From JAVBWI01 sp036677445 (GTDB lineage: Bacteria > Bacillota > Clostridia > Christensenellales > CAG-138), in NCBI GenBank assembly GCA_036677445.1, contig JAVBWI010000006.1, forward strand, positions 62,001 to 126,000: a stretch of 64,000 bases of DNA, written 5' to 3'. The stretch's first letter is position 1, and the number at the start of each line of letters is the position of its first letter. The position numbers and the translations under genes were made by a program. Below, in pieces: positions 17,653 through 25,916 of the stretch. The notes under the pieces were generated by a model. That model was given only the letters and a program-made list of their open reading frames with translations, was not told the DNA's origin and searched no databases.

Positions 17653-18732
17653 TTGGAAATCAAAGAACCCCGCATGAAAAAAATCAACGATCTTCTGGAG
17701 AAGGGCAAGTCCAAAGGCGTCTTGACCTATAAAGAGATCATGGATGCGCTGGAAGAGCAGGAGCTGGACCAGGAACAGGTGGAGGGCGTCTATGACCGCA
17801 TTGAGGCGCTCAATATCGACGTAGTGGAGGATGTGGAACTTCCTGCGGACATCAACGAAGAGATCATTGCCATCGAAACGGAACTTGCAGCGTCCGAGGG
17901 GCTCAACATCGATGATCCCGTCCGCATGTACCTCAAGGAGATTGGAAAGGTCTCGCTGCTTACCGCCGTCGAAGAGGTCGAGATCGCCCAGCGCATGGCA
18001 GAAGGCGATCAGGACGCCAAGCAGCAGCTCGCTGAGGCTAATCTGCGGCTGGTTGTTTCTATCGCAAAACGTTATGTAGGACGGGGCATGTTGTTCCTGG
18101 ATCTCATTCAGGAGGGCAATCTCGGGCTTATCAAGGCTGTTGAGAAGTTCGATTACCGTAAGGGTTATAAATTCTCGACCTATGCTACCTGGTGGATACG
18201 ACAGGCCATTACAAGGGCTATCGCCGACCAGGCGCGCACCATCCGCATCCCTGTGCATATGGTGGAGACCATCAACAAGCTTATTCGCGTCAACCGCCAG
18301 CTGCTGCAGGAATATGGCCGCGACCCGCGTCCGGATGAGATCGCAAAGGAAATGGGTATTACGGAAGAAAAGGTCCGCGAGATCATCAAGATCGCGCAGG
18401 AACCCGTATCGCTGGAGACGCCCATAGGCGAAGAGGAAGACAGCCATCTGGGGGACTTTATTCCGGATGACGACGCCCCCGCACCTGCCGAGGTAGTGGC
18501 CGGCACCCTGCTCAAGGAGCAGCTCATGGATGTGCTGGATACCCTGACTCCCCGGGAGGAAAAGGTGCTGCGTCTGCGCTTCGGGCTTGACGACGGCAAG
18601 GCGCGCACACTTGAGGAGGTCGGCCGTGAGTTTGCCGTTACGCGCGAGCGTATCCGGCAGATCGAGGCGAAGGCGCTGCGCAAGCTGCGCCACCCCAGCC
18701 GCAGCAAAAAGCTCAAAGATTTTCTGGAATAA
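17653..18732 (+). CDS. rpoD: Primary RNA polymerase sigma factor RpoD/SigA
   Basis: 359 residues. Region 1.1 at the N-terminus, region 1.2 (PVRMYLKEIGKVSLLT), regions 2.1-2.4 (LFLDLIQEGNLGLIKAVEKF, YKFSTYATWWIRQAITRA), region 3, and region 4 with VTRERIRQIEAKALRKLRHP. It directs polymerase to housekeeping promoters. The start is TTG 17653, seven bases after aggagggg. Thirty bases separate it from dnaG; a terminator follows. Confidence 0.97.
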   Translation: MEIKEPRMKKINDLLEKGKSKGVLTYKEIMDALEEQELDQEQVEGVYDRIEALNIDVVEDVELPADINEEIIAIETELAASEGLNIDDPVRMYLKEIGKVSLLTAVEEVEIAQRMAEGDQDAKQQLAEANLRLVVSIAKRYVGRGMLFLDLIQEGNLGLIKAVEKFDYRKGYKFSTYATWWIRQAITRAIADQARTIRIPVHMVETINKLIRVNRQLLQEYGRDPRPDEIAKEMGITEEKVREIIKIAQEPVSLETPIGEEEDSHLGDFIPDDDAPAPAEVVAGTLLKEQLMDVLDTLTPREEKVLRLRFGLDDGKARTLEEVGREFAVTRERIRQIEAKALRKLRHPSRSKKLKDFLE

Positions 18733-18760
18733 AGAGCATACCGTAAGTTAAGCAAAATAA

Positions 18761-18793
18761 ACGGACGCTCCGTTATGGGGCGTCCGTTTTTTT
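18761..18793. terminator. Intrinsic terminator between rpoD and the methyltransferase
   Basis: acggacgc (18761-18768), 11-base loop, gcgtccgt (18780-18787), then a run of seven T. An A-rich stretch on the left lets it serve the leftward methyltransferase gene too. Confidence 0.85.
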
Positions 18794-18795
18794 GC

Positions 18796-20001
18796 TTAAT
18801 TGTCCGAGAGTTCGAAGAACCCCTGCCGTCCTTCCACATCCACCGTATGCAGTACCGGAGGATGCCCGGTTTTAGGCATGTGCAGGGAAAAGGGAAGGGT
18901 GGGGGCGCAAGTGTATACGGCAGGCAGGAAGGTTTCCCCGTCCATGATACCCAGCGCGCAGTATGCCAGCATATTTACGCCGTCTGCGGCGGTATAGCTC
19001 TGCACGTCGCAAAGGCAGGCTTCGCCGCTCAGGCGTGCCGCAGCAAACAATTTTGCCTCGGGCTTCGCGGCCGGAAAGCGCAGTTCCAGCGGTTGGCAGC
19101 TATGAAACAAATTCAATGCATTATGCAGCGCACATTGACGGCTGCGCAGCGCATAGAGCGCGAACGGAGAACTGTCGCAAGCAAGGAAGCGCCGACCTGT
19201 TTTACTTGCTACCGCCGCTGTGGTACCGCTGCCGGAAAACAGATCAGCAACCAAGTCGCCCGGGCGGGAGGAAGCGAGCAGTATACGGTTCAATAACGCC
19301 TCCGGCTTCTGCGTCGCATAGCCGTTACGTTCCGGGTCACGTTGGTGCAGATGCTCGATATCCGTCCAGACATCGCTGGGGTATATGAGAGAATCCTCGT
19401 TATAAGTGTACAGTCGGCCACCCGACCGGATGGAATAACACACCCGCCCCTTATCATCTACGGTACGCTTCATGTGATTACGCCGCTCCGGTCCCCGCTG
19501 AAGGCCGACGGCCTCGATGTTGAAATAGACATGCCGGCTTTTTCGGTAAAACAGTATGGTGTCATGCTTGCGGGGAAAATGCGTCGTACTGCGGCCGCCG
19601 GATTTGTACATCCATATGATCTCGTTCATAAAGTTTCCCGCGCCAAAAAGCTCATCCATCAGCAACCGCAAAGGGGCGGCCATACGGTAATCGACATGCA
19701 GATAAATAGAACCTGTTGGGGCGAGCAGCTCACGGCACCCCAGAAGCACGTTTCGCATCATGTGGAAATACGCATCCTGCGACAAAACGTCCGTATAGGC
19801 GGGGCGCTGTATGAGTGTCCTGCCTATACGCATGCGAAACAGATCGCCCGTACCAAAAGGAGGATCAAGATAAATAAGCTGCACGCTTTGGGCATACTCC
19901 TGCAGGAGGGAAGGTATGCTCTCTTCGGAGCGACCGAGTACGAACAGGCCCGGACCGCCGCTTTGATGCAGTTCACGTGTGCATATGATCGCCCTTGGCA
20001 T
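18796..20001 (-). CDS. Site-specific DNA methyltransferase, beta class (N6-adenine or N4-cytosine), orphan
   Basis: 401 residues. Catalytic motif IV DPPFGTGD (about 48-55) precedes the SAM-binding motif I DLFSGSGTTAAVASK (about 250-264), the beta-class order of type II/III style enzymes; NGYATQKPEALLNRIL is the usual motif before motif I. The last 115 residues are not recognised. No restriction gene is near, so it is probably an orphan epigenetic methylase; target base and site are unknown. ATG 20001 follows gggagg; a longer frame to 20073 lacks a ribosome-binding site. Confidence 0.85.
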   Translation of the reverse strand: MPRAIICTRELHQSGGPGLFVLGRSEESIPSLLQEYAQSVQLIYLDPPFGTGDLFRMRIGRTLIQRPAYTDVLSQDAYFHMMRNVLLGCRELLAPTGSIYLHVDYRMAAPLRLLMDELFGAGNFMNEIIWMYKSGGRSTTHFPRKHDTILFYRKSRHVYFNIEAVGLQRGPERRNHMKRTVDDKGRVCYSIRSGGRLYTYNEDSLIYPSDVWTDIEHLHQRDPERNGYATQKPEALLNRILLASSRPGDLVADLFSGSGTTAAVASKTGRRFLACDSSPFALYALRSRQCALHNALNLFHSCQPLELRFPAAKPEAKLFAAARLSGEACLCDVQSYTAADGVNMLAYCALGIMDGETFLPAVYTCAPTLPFSLHMPKTGHPPVLHTVDVEGRQGFFELSDN

Positions 20002-20098
20002 ATGCAATTCCTCCCATCGGATTAAAAAGCACAGCAATGAGATGCGCGTGTACGCGTGATAGCCTAACCGCAAGGAAACAAAGGGTTATAAAAGAAGA

Positions 20099-20129
20099 AC
20101 GCGGCTTAAGCAAAGCGCCTAAGCCGCGT
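20099..20129 (-). terminator. Intrinsic terminator after the GntR gene
   Basis: A 10-bp inverted repeat (acgcggctta with taagccgcgt, 11-base loop) begins five bases past the gntR stop. On the minus strand it is followed by ttcttctttt. Confidence 0.7.
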
Positions 20130-20133
20130 CCGA

Positions 20134-20790
20134 TTATTCCGGTATGGATTTTGAGCGCGCAGCCGTCAGGATATGCTGTTCCATACAGGCCTTTGCACGT
20201 TCGGCATCGTGCGCTTCCAGCGCAGCATAGATTTCCTTATGCTCTTCAAAAGATTTTGGCGTGCGTATAGGCGACATCAGCGAGCTTTGCCGCGCATGCT
20301 GCGCGTTTTGGTGCAACGAAACCAGTATGTGCTTGAGCGTACGGCTGTTGCTGGCAGTAAATATAATTTCATGGAATTCCGAATCCAGCCTTGCGAGGTT
20401 TGCCGAATCGTTGCGGCGGGTATAAAGCTCCATCAGTTCCACCAACTCCGCCAGCTGATCCAACTGCGCCTGCTTGATGCGCTGTGCCGCCCAGAAGGCA
20501 GCCAGGCCTTCCAAATGGTGCCTTATCGTATAAATGTCGTCGATATCTTCCTTGGAAATACCTTTTACAATAACGCCGCGGTTGGGTATGGATTCGGCCA
20601 GATCTTCCAACTCGAGCTGTTTGAGCGCTTCCCGTATGGGCGTACGGCTGACCCCCAATTCTTCAGCGAGCTTGGTTTCCACCAAATAATCGCCGGATTG
20701 ATACCGGCCTTCAATGATGCCGTCCCTTATATACTTGAATACCTTTGCGGTGAGTGATTGGTTATCGCGAGAATCAAATAAATTGGACAT
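20134..20790 (-). CDS. GntR family transcriptional regulator, FadR/FCD subfamily
   Basis: 218 residues. Winged helix-turn-helix at about 10-75 (DYLVETKLAEELGVSRTPIR, EALKQLELEDLAESIPNRGV) and an all-helical FCD ligand domain at about 85-210 with the metal-site histidines in context (TIRHHLEGLAAFWA, DSEFHEIIFTASNS, EEHKEIYAALEAHD, MEQHI). FCD regulators sense carboxylates; the effector here is unknown and no catabolic genes are adjacent. ATG 20790 follows ggggagagg. Its promoter overlaps repeats that may be its own operator. Confidence 0.9.
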   Translation of the reverse strand: MSNLFDSRDNQSLTAKVFKYIRDGIIEGRYQSGDYLVETKLAEELGVSRTPIREALKQLELEDLAESIPNRGVIVKGISKEDIDDIYTIRHHLEGLAAFWAAQRIKQAQLDQLAELVELMELYTRRNDSANLARLDSEFHEIIFTASNSRTLKHILVSLHQNAQHARQSSLMSPIRTPKSFEEHKEIYAALEAHDAERAKACMEQHILTAARSKSIPE

Positions 20791-20858
20791 AATTTCCTCT
20801 CCCCTGTCACAAACGACGAAATGAAACGCACAGGCCGGAAAGTGTGCGATATGCTGCC

Positions 20859-20915
20859 TTTTCTACATAAAGTGTACCCCATTTTCTGTATAAACACAAG
20901 GGAAACATGTATACA
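20859..20915 (-). promoter_or_regulatory. gntR promoter with repeated operator-like sites
   Basis: Minus-strand promoter TTGTGT (20899-20894), 17 bases, TACACT (20876-20871). A 13-base direct repeat, TTTATaCAGAAAA (20894-20882) and TTTATgTAGAAAA (20871-20859), lies on both sides of the -10. An 8-base palindrome TGTATACA (20908-20915) matches the TnGTATACnA form known for FCD-type GntR operators. Together these suggest autoregulation, and they sit in the region shared with the divergent spoIIIA operon. Confidence 0.5.
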
Positions 20916-20961
20916 AGACAGCCTGTGACGGGTGCATCGTTTCGTCTCATTATGAAAAAAA

Positions 20962-20989
20962 ACATTCTGAAACACATCCCCCATACATA
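20962..20989 (+). promoter_or_regulatory. Candidate sigma-E promoter for the spoIIIA operon
   Basis: acATTCT (20962-20968), 13 bases, CATACATA (20982-20989). The sigma-E -10 consensus is CATACAnT, and spoIIIAA is sigma-E dependent in Bacillus. The -35 match is only partial. Confidence 0.4.
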
Positions 20990-21010
20990 CACTGTGAGCA
21001 AGGGAGGGAC

Positions 21011-22015
21011 ATGCCGCAAATGGAAAAACAAAGTAAGGTACACACCGTAGGCTGGAAACAGGATATTTTGCCGTTGTTCCCGGCCAAGCTGCAGGAAATG
21101 CTGCGGCATATCGAAGAGGATATTCCGATTGAAGAGATCCGCATACGTGCCGGTCAGCCGCTGCAGCTTTGCTGCAGCGGATATGAGCGATTGCTCTACG
21201 CGCCCGGCGCGCGCCCGGCCGCAAGCGTGTTGGATTGCGCGCAAATCGTGGAGCGGGCGTGCGACTATTCCATATACGCCTGGGAGGAAGAGCTGAAAAA
21301 CGGCTTTCTCACATTACCGGGCGGCTATCGTATGGGACTTTGCGGTAAGGCCGTACGGGAAGGCGACAGTATAGGCAGGCTGACGGATATTACTTCCATC
21401 AACATCCGAATCGCGCGCGCATGCGTGGGAGCGGCCGATGAATTGCTGCCGCGGATATTGCGCGAGGACGGTTCGCCATACCCAACTCTTTTGATTTCAC
21501 CTCCGGGGTGCGGAAAAACCACTATGCTGCGCGATTTGGTGCGGCAGCTTTCCTTCGGATTCAACGGCGCTCGTCCGGTACGTATCTGCGTGGTGGATGA
21601 GCGGATGGAAATAGCGGGCTGCGTGCGCGGCGTGCCGCAGTACGAGTTGGGTCCGCGTACGGATGTGCTTTCCGGCTGCGCAAAACGTGAGGGTATTCGC
21701 TTGGCCGTACGCGTGCTTTCGCCCGAGGTCATAGTAACAGACGAGCTTGGAGCGAAGGAAGATGCGGATGCCGTACAGGAAGCGGCATACAGCGGCGTCG
21801 TCACCGTTGCCAGCGCGCATGTTTCAGATATTGCAGCCCTGTCAAAACGCCGTACGCTCTTGGAGTTGATGGAAAGCGGCGCATTTGAGCGGCTTGTGCT
21901 GCTCGGGCGGTGCGAGGGCAGGGTGGGTTGTACGATAGGTGCCTGGGACGGCGCGATGCGGCCGTTGCCGGAACAGGGGAGGGGATTGCTGTGCTTCGAG
22001 CGTTCGCAATGCTGA
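21011..22015 (+). CDS. spoIIIAA: Stage III sporulation protein AA (ATPase)
   Basis: 334 residues with a secretion-ATPase-like fold: Walker A PPGCGKTT at about 164-171, ICVVDERMEIAGCVRGVPQY and a Walker B-like VIVTDELGAKEDADAV. It is the motor-like ATPase of the SpoIIIA-SpoIIQ channel between mother cell and forespore. agggaggg lies directly before the ATG. First of eight genes in canonical order. Confidence 0.95.
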   Translation: MPQMEKQSKVHTVGWKQDILPLFPAKLQEMLRHIEEDIPIEEIRIRAGQPLQLCCSGYERLLYAPGARPAASVLDCAQIVERACDYSIYAWEEELKNGFLTLPGGYRMGLCGKAVREGDSIGRLTDITSINIRIARACVGAADELLPRILREDGSPYPTLLISPPGCGKTTMLRDLVRQLSFGFNGARPVRICVVDERMEIAGCVRGVPQYELGPRTDVLSGCAKREGIRLAVRVLSPEVIVTDELGAKEDADAVQEAAYSGVVTVASAHVSDIAALSKRRTLLELMESGAFERLVLLGRCEGRVGCTIGAWDGAMRPLPEQGRGLLCFERSQC

Positions 22016-22506
22016 TCGTTTTCTTTGGCTGTTCCTATCTGGGCGTACGGGCATCATCCGCTTTGCGCCTGCGCCGGGATATGCTGCGTTCCATGCAGAG
22101 CGGCATAGGCCGGCTTTCCATGTGGATGGATTATACGGCGCAGCCGCTTGCGGTGCTTGCGCGGCGTACAAAAACAGCGGATACGGAAGTGTTCTGGGAG
22201 ATGTTTGCAAAAAAACTCAAGGAGAATGCGGATGTCGTTACCGCATGGCAGCAGGCCATGGCGCACGCGCGTGCACGCGAGCCCGGCTTTGCAGCCTTGA
22301 AAGAAAGCGATCTTTGCGTGCTGGAAGAGTACGCGCAGGGGCTTGGCGGGAGCGACCGCAAAACGCAGGCCAAAAACACCGCATTGCTGCAGCAGAGGCT
22401 GGAGACGATCGTACAGGAAGCGCAGGATGCTTACGGCAGCAAGGGGCGCATGTATCGCTCTGTGGGCATATTGAGTGGCCTCGCCGCGGCAATATTGCTA
22501 TGGTGA
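21991..22506 (+). CDS. spoIIIAB: Stage III sporulation protein AB
   Basis: 171 residues: an N-terminal membrane helix (about 3-20), a GspF-like helical domain (RRDMLRSMQSGIGRL...) and a C-terminal membrane helix (SVGILSGLAAAILLW). It resembles type II secretion platform proteins. GTG 21991, six bases after ggggagggg, is the start; it overlaps spoIIIAA by 25 bases, pointing to translational coupling. Confidence 0.9.
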   Translation: MLRAFAMLIVFFGCSYLGVRASSALRLRRDMLRSMQSGIGRLSMWMDYTAQPLAVLARRTKTADTEVFWEMFAKKLKENADVVTAWQQAMAHARAREPGFAALKESDLCVLEEYAQGLGGSDRKTQAKNTALLQQRLETIVQEAQDAYGSKGRMYRSVGILSGLAAAILLW

Positions 22507-22525
22507 CGGGGGAAGGGGTTTAAGC

Positions 22526-22723
22526 ATGAGCGTTGATATGTTATTCAAGATTGCCGGGGTCGGCATACTTGTCGCGGTCATCACCCAGCTTTTGAAGCAA
22601 AGCGGACGGGATGAAATGGCCACCATCGCTGCGATCGTAGGCCTTGTGATCGGGCTGCTGATGATGCTGGATCTCATAAGCGACTTGTTTGAAAGCGTAC
22701 GGCAGGTATTTCAGCTTTACTGA
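22526..22723 (+). CDS. spoIIIAC: Stage III sporulation protein AC
   Basis: 65 residues, the normal size, with two membrane helices (LFKIAGVGILVAVITQLL and ATIAAIVGLVIGLLMMLDLI). ATG 22526 follows ggaagggg by seven bases; a longer frame from 22475 lies inside spoIIIAB. Membrane part of the feeding-tube channel. Confidence 0.92.
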   Translation: MSVDMLFKIAGVGILVAVITQLLKQSGRDEMATIAAIVGLVIGLLMMLDLISDLFESVRQVFQLY

Positions 22724-22735
22724 GGAGGTCTGCGT

Positions 22736-23134
22736 ATGGTGATATTCCAGCTTGCGGCATTCGCGCTTCTGGCCGCCTCCATCGTGGTGCTGGTGCGTGC
22801 ATACCGGCCGGAAATGGCGCTGCAGATCAGCATTGTGGCGGGCCTGTTGCTGCTGCTGTATATCGTTGCGCAGGTGAGCGGGATATTGGATAGCCTGCGT
22901 ACGCTTTCCGAGCGCTACGGCATCAACAGCGCCTATATCGGCGTGCTGGTCAAGATCATCGGCATCGCGTACCTTGCGCAATTCGCGGGCGATATCTGTA
23001 AGGATGCGGGCGAATCGGCGATGGCTTCCAAAGTGGAATTGGGCGGCCGCATCATGATATTGGCGGCGGCGCTGCCCGCGGCGATATCGCTGCTGGATAT
23101 GGTAGCCTCCCTGCTGCCGGTGGGAGCGACATGA
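22736..23134 (+). CDS. spoIIIAD: Stage III sporulation protein AD
   Basis: 132 residues with about four membrane helices (IFQLAAFALLAASIVVLVRA, ISIVAGLLLLLYIVAQ, GVLVKIIGIAYLAQFAGDIC, RIMILAAALPAAISLLDMV). SpoIIIAC/AD-type integral membrane component. ATG overlaps by four bases with spoIIIAE downstream (ATGA at 23131-23134). Confidence 0.93.
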   Translation: MVIFQLAAFALLAASIVVLVRAYRPEMALQISIVAGLLLLLYIVAQVSGILDSLRTLSERYGINSAYIGVLVKIIGIAYLAQFAGDICKDAGESAMASKVELGGRIMILAAALPAAISLLDMVASLLPVGAT

Positions 23135-24306
23135 AAAGCAGAAGAATATTCGCGGCGGTATTGTTATGCATACTGCTGCTTTTCCCCGTACGCGCAATGG
23201 CAGAGGTGCCTCTCGAGATAAAAGAAGGCGTAGAAAGCGCAATCGACAATTCGCAGCTTTCAAGCTGGGAGGAAATATTCGCTTCCCTGCCCGAGGAAGT
23301 ACGCGCCCTGTGGGGCGGCACGGATCTCAATACGCTTGTCAACGGATACGCTTTGGGTGAAAGCGATTTTTGGGGCGGCGTGCTGCAGCAGGGCGTCGGA
23401 GAGATATTTAAAAGCGTTTTGCCCGATCTGCTGCCGTTGCTGCTAAGCCTGCTTGCCGTCGCGGTATTGAGTGGGTTCCTCCGCGCCATGAGCGATGCGG
23501 GCATGAGCGGGCTCAACGATATCGCGGGTTTCGTTTGCCAGTGTTTCGCGATAGGCATTGCTTTGACGGGATTTTTATCGCTTGCGTTGCTTGCGCGCGA
23601 GAGTATCGCACAGACATCTGCCTTTATCGAACTGGCGTTCCCTGTGCTGCTGACATTGCTCACCGCCACAGGCGGAATAGCATCGGCAGGAATATTTCAG
23701 CCGGCGATGGCCATGCTGTGCAGCGGCGTATCCGTAGCGCTGCAGGGTGTTGTACTGCCGGTGATACTCATAGGCGGCGTTATGGGCGTTCTCAACAATA
23801 TCACGGGGCGGGTGCAGCTCGGGCAATTCTTTAATTTGAGCAAATCCGCCGCCAAATGGATGATCGGCCTCCTGTTCACGCTGTACTTTGGCGTAACGAC
23901 ACTGCAGGGTATGACCGCGGCATCGTTCGACGGCGTATCCATCCGTACGGCAAAGTTTGCGCTGGATAAACTCGTTCCCATCGTAGGCGGCATGGTATCC
24001 GGCACGGTGGACACGGTGCTTGGCTGCGCGGTGCTGGTAAAGAATGCCGTGGGATTGACAGCCATACTCATCTCCTTTGGCATCATCTGCGTGCCGCTTA
24101 TCCGTATCGCTGCGGGTATGCTCGCGTTTCGGCTTGCGGCGGCGGTATGTGAACCGATTGCCGACCCGCGTCTTCCGAAGATGCTTGCGGCGCTGGCGGA
24201 TGTACTTACCTATTTGTTTGCTGCGGCCGTCTCCCTTTCCGTGATGTTCATGATTACGGTAGGGCTGATCATGGGGGCTGGAAACGCTGCAATATTGGGG
24301 GGATAA
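23131..24306 (+). CDS. spoIIIAE: Stage III sporulation protein AE
   Basis: 391 residues: a signal peptide (about 1-24, FAAVLLCILLLFPVRAMA), an extracytoplasmic segment (about 25-85) and six to eight membrane helices to the C-terminus. Family features include EEVRALWGGTDLNTLVNG and AVCEPIADPRLPKMLAALAD. It is the large membrane protein of the SpoIIIA complex. Start overlaps the spoIIIAD stop. Confidence 0.94.
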   Translation: MKSRRIFAAVLLCILLLFPVRAMAEVPLEIKEGVESAIDNSQLSSWEEIFASLPEEVRALWGGTDLNTLVNGYALGESDFWGGVLQQGVGEIFKSVLPDLLPLLLSLLAVAVLSGFLRAMSDAGMSGLNDIAGFVCQCFAIGIALTGFLSLALLARESIAQTSAFIELAFPVLLTLLTATGGIASAGIFQPAMAMLCSGVSVALQGVVLPVILIGGVMGVLNNITGRVQLGQFFNLSKSAAKWMIGLLFTLYFGVTTLQGMTAASFDGVSIRTAKFALDKLVPIVGGMVSGTVDTVLGCAVLVKNAVGLTAILISFGIICVPLIRIAAGMLAFRLAAAVCEPIADPRLPKMLAALADVLTYLFAAAVSLSVMFMITVGLIMGAGNAAILGG

Positions 24307-24307
24307 C

Positions 24308-24595
24308 ATGCTCGATTCGCTGTACTCGGTCACAATGCTCACTGCAGCCATGGCGGTGCTGTGCGCGCTGCTGGAATGCATGATACCGCAGGGTAAGCTC
24401 AAGAGTACCGTGTTGTTGGCGATAGGCGTAATATTCCTGCTCTCCATTGCGGCGCCCATCGCAGGGCTGCTGCAGGAAGATTTGCCTTCCGTGGCAGTGG
24501 ATACGCAAACGAATTCCAACATGCAGGCCGATCTGCCTACGCACGAAGAGCTCCTGCGCAGCTATTACGAACAGAGCGCCGCGGATATGCAATAG
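24308..24595 (+). CDS. spoIIIAF: Stage III sporulation protein AF (short form)
   Basis: 95 residues with two membrane helices (SVTMLTAAMAVLCALLECMI, STVLLAIGVIFLLSIAAPIA) and a short tail. B. subtilis SpoIIIAF is about 200 residues with a ring-forming C-terminal domain, so this version seems to lack that domain. I see no frameshift: the stop is followed by a clean ribosome-binding site for spoIIIAG. Confidence 0.82.
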   Translation: MLDSLYSVTMLTAAMAVLCALLECMIPQGKLKSTVLLAIGVIFLLSIAAPIAGLLQEDLPSVAVDTQTNSNMQADLPTHEELLRSYYEQSAADMQ

Positions 24596-24619
24596 ACGAC
24601 GCTTCAAGGAGGTATCATC

Positions 24620-25234
24620 ATGGACAATAAAAAACGGGCAAAGAATGAGAACACCGGTTTGATCGCCAGGATTGCCGCCAAGCTCAAAGCCGACAAGCGT
24701 CTGGAAATTGTGGTGTACGTCGGTTTGGCGGTGCTGATACTTCTCTTGTATTTATCCACACTGTTCCCAAAGGCCGCGGCTTCGCAGCAGACGGCGGGCG
24801 CAACGGCGGAAACAACATACACAGCGCAAAGCGAACTGGAGGTGGAAGCACGGCTGGAATCGGTGCTCTCAAGCATTCGCGGAGCGGGCCGCGTACAGGT
24901 GATGATTACTTATGAAACGGGGCCGGAACTTGTAACCGCTATGAGTACCGATACCAACACCAACCGATCCGAAAGCGTGGATAACGATAAACAAAGTACG
25001 ACCGAGCAGCAGACCGAATCGAGGAAACCTGCTACGGTATCCGGCGGCGGGGGCACGGAGCCCATCGTACTGACCGAAAAACAACCGGCAGTGCGCGGCG
25101 TCATCGTAGTAGCGGAAGGCGCGGCAAATATCGCAGTGCGGCTGGACCTGCAGCGCGCGGTGCAGACGGTGCTGGATGTACCTGCCGCAAACATTGAGGT
25201 TTTTGAACTCGAGCACCAAACGACAGAACCATAA
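24620..25234 (+). CDS. spoIIIAG: Stage III sporulation protein AG
   Basis: 204 residues: a cytoplasmic basic N-terminus, a membrane helix (about 33-50, VVYVGLAVLILLLYLSTLF) and an extracytoplasmic ring-building domain that includes SGRGRVQV-like 'IRGAGRVQVMITYETGPE', an inserted polar loop (about 115-150) and 'RGVIVVAEGAANIAVRLDLQ'. SpoIIIAG forms large rings in the forespore space. aaggaggt lies before the ATG. Confidence 0.93.
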   Translation: MDNKKRAKNENTGLIARIAAKLKADKRLEIVVYVGLAVLILLLYLSTLFPKAAASQQTAGATAETTYTAQSELEVEARLESVLSSIRGAGRVQVMITYETGPELVTAMSTDTNTNRSESVDNDKQSTTEQQTESRKPATVSGGGGTEPIVLTEKQPAVRGVIVVAEGAANIAVRLDLQRAVQTVLDVPAANIEVFELEHQTTEP

Positions 25235-25265
25235 TGCAGAACAATAAACGGAAAGGAGAAGAAGC

Positions 25266-25778
25266 ATGAAAAAGAAATACGGGGTACTCATTGGTTTACT
25301 GGTGCTGCTGGTGGTGGCGGTCTATGTGAATGTACGCATCAATAAGGCATCTGAAAACAATCCGCTTCCCACGCTGAGCATTGGCGTGACGCAGGGAGCA
25401 CAGGCTGAATCCGCGTCGGCCGATGCGGGGGCATATTTTGAAACCTTCCGTGCAGACAGGCAGAACACGAGAAATATGGAAATCGAGTATTTGGAGACTA
25501 TTATACTCAACGATGCAACCGACGCCGAAACGCTCGCTGACGCGCAGGAGCAGAAGCTTGCTATTGTAAAAGGCATGGAAAAGGAATTCACAGTGGAAAG
25601 CCTTCTTAAGGCCAAGGGCTTTGAAGATGCCGCGGTAATGTTCCATACCGGCTCGGTAAACGTTGTTATCAAGGCCGAAACGCTCAGCGCACAGGACGTT
25701 GCGCAGGTGCTGGATATTGTCTGCCGTGAGACGGGCGAAGAAGCGCAAAATGTAAAGGTATCCTCCGCGGTAGGCTGA
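25266..25778 (+). CDS. spoIIIAH: Stage III sporulation protein AH
   Basis: 170 residues: N-terminal membrane helix (about 5-22), coiled-coil segment (about 55-100) and a ring-building motif domain at the C-terminus (VESLLKAKGFEDAAVMFHTG, VNVVIKAETLSAQDVAQVLD). It is the mother-cell partner of SpoIIQ. aaaggag lies upstream of the ATG. Last gene of the operon. Confidence 0.93.
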   Translation: MKKKYGVLIGLLVLLVVAVYVNVRINKASENNPLPTLSIGVTQGAQAESASADAGAYFETFRADRQNTRNMEIEYLETIILNDATDAETLADAQEQKLAIVKGMEKEFTVESLLKAKGFEDAAVMFHTGSVNVVIKAETLSAQDVAQVLDIVCRETGEEAQNVKVSSAVG

Positions 25779-25824
25779 TTTACAGGTGTTTCACAGCATT
25801 TTCACCTTTTTCCCAAAGGCTTTG

Positions 25825-25853
25825 TTTGCATTACCCCTCGCATCTGTTATAAT
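25825..25853 (+). promoter_or_regulatory. Sigma-A type promoter for the Asp23-AmaP region
   Basis: TTTGCA (25825-25830), 17 bases, TATAAT (25848-25853), about 64 bases before the Asp23 start. Confidence 0.75.
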
Positions 25854-25916
25854 AATAGCATCTAGGTCAATGATATACAGTGCCAGGGATGCATTTGAAG
25901 AGGAGGTTGAAGCTTT

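Noticed and set aside
17056..18693. 545-codon leftward open frame
   Set aside because: Antisense to the end of dnaG and most of rpoD; composition is a shadow of their codon bias.
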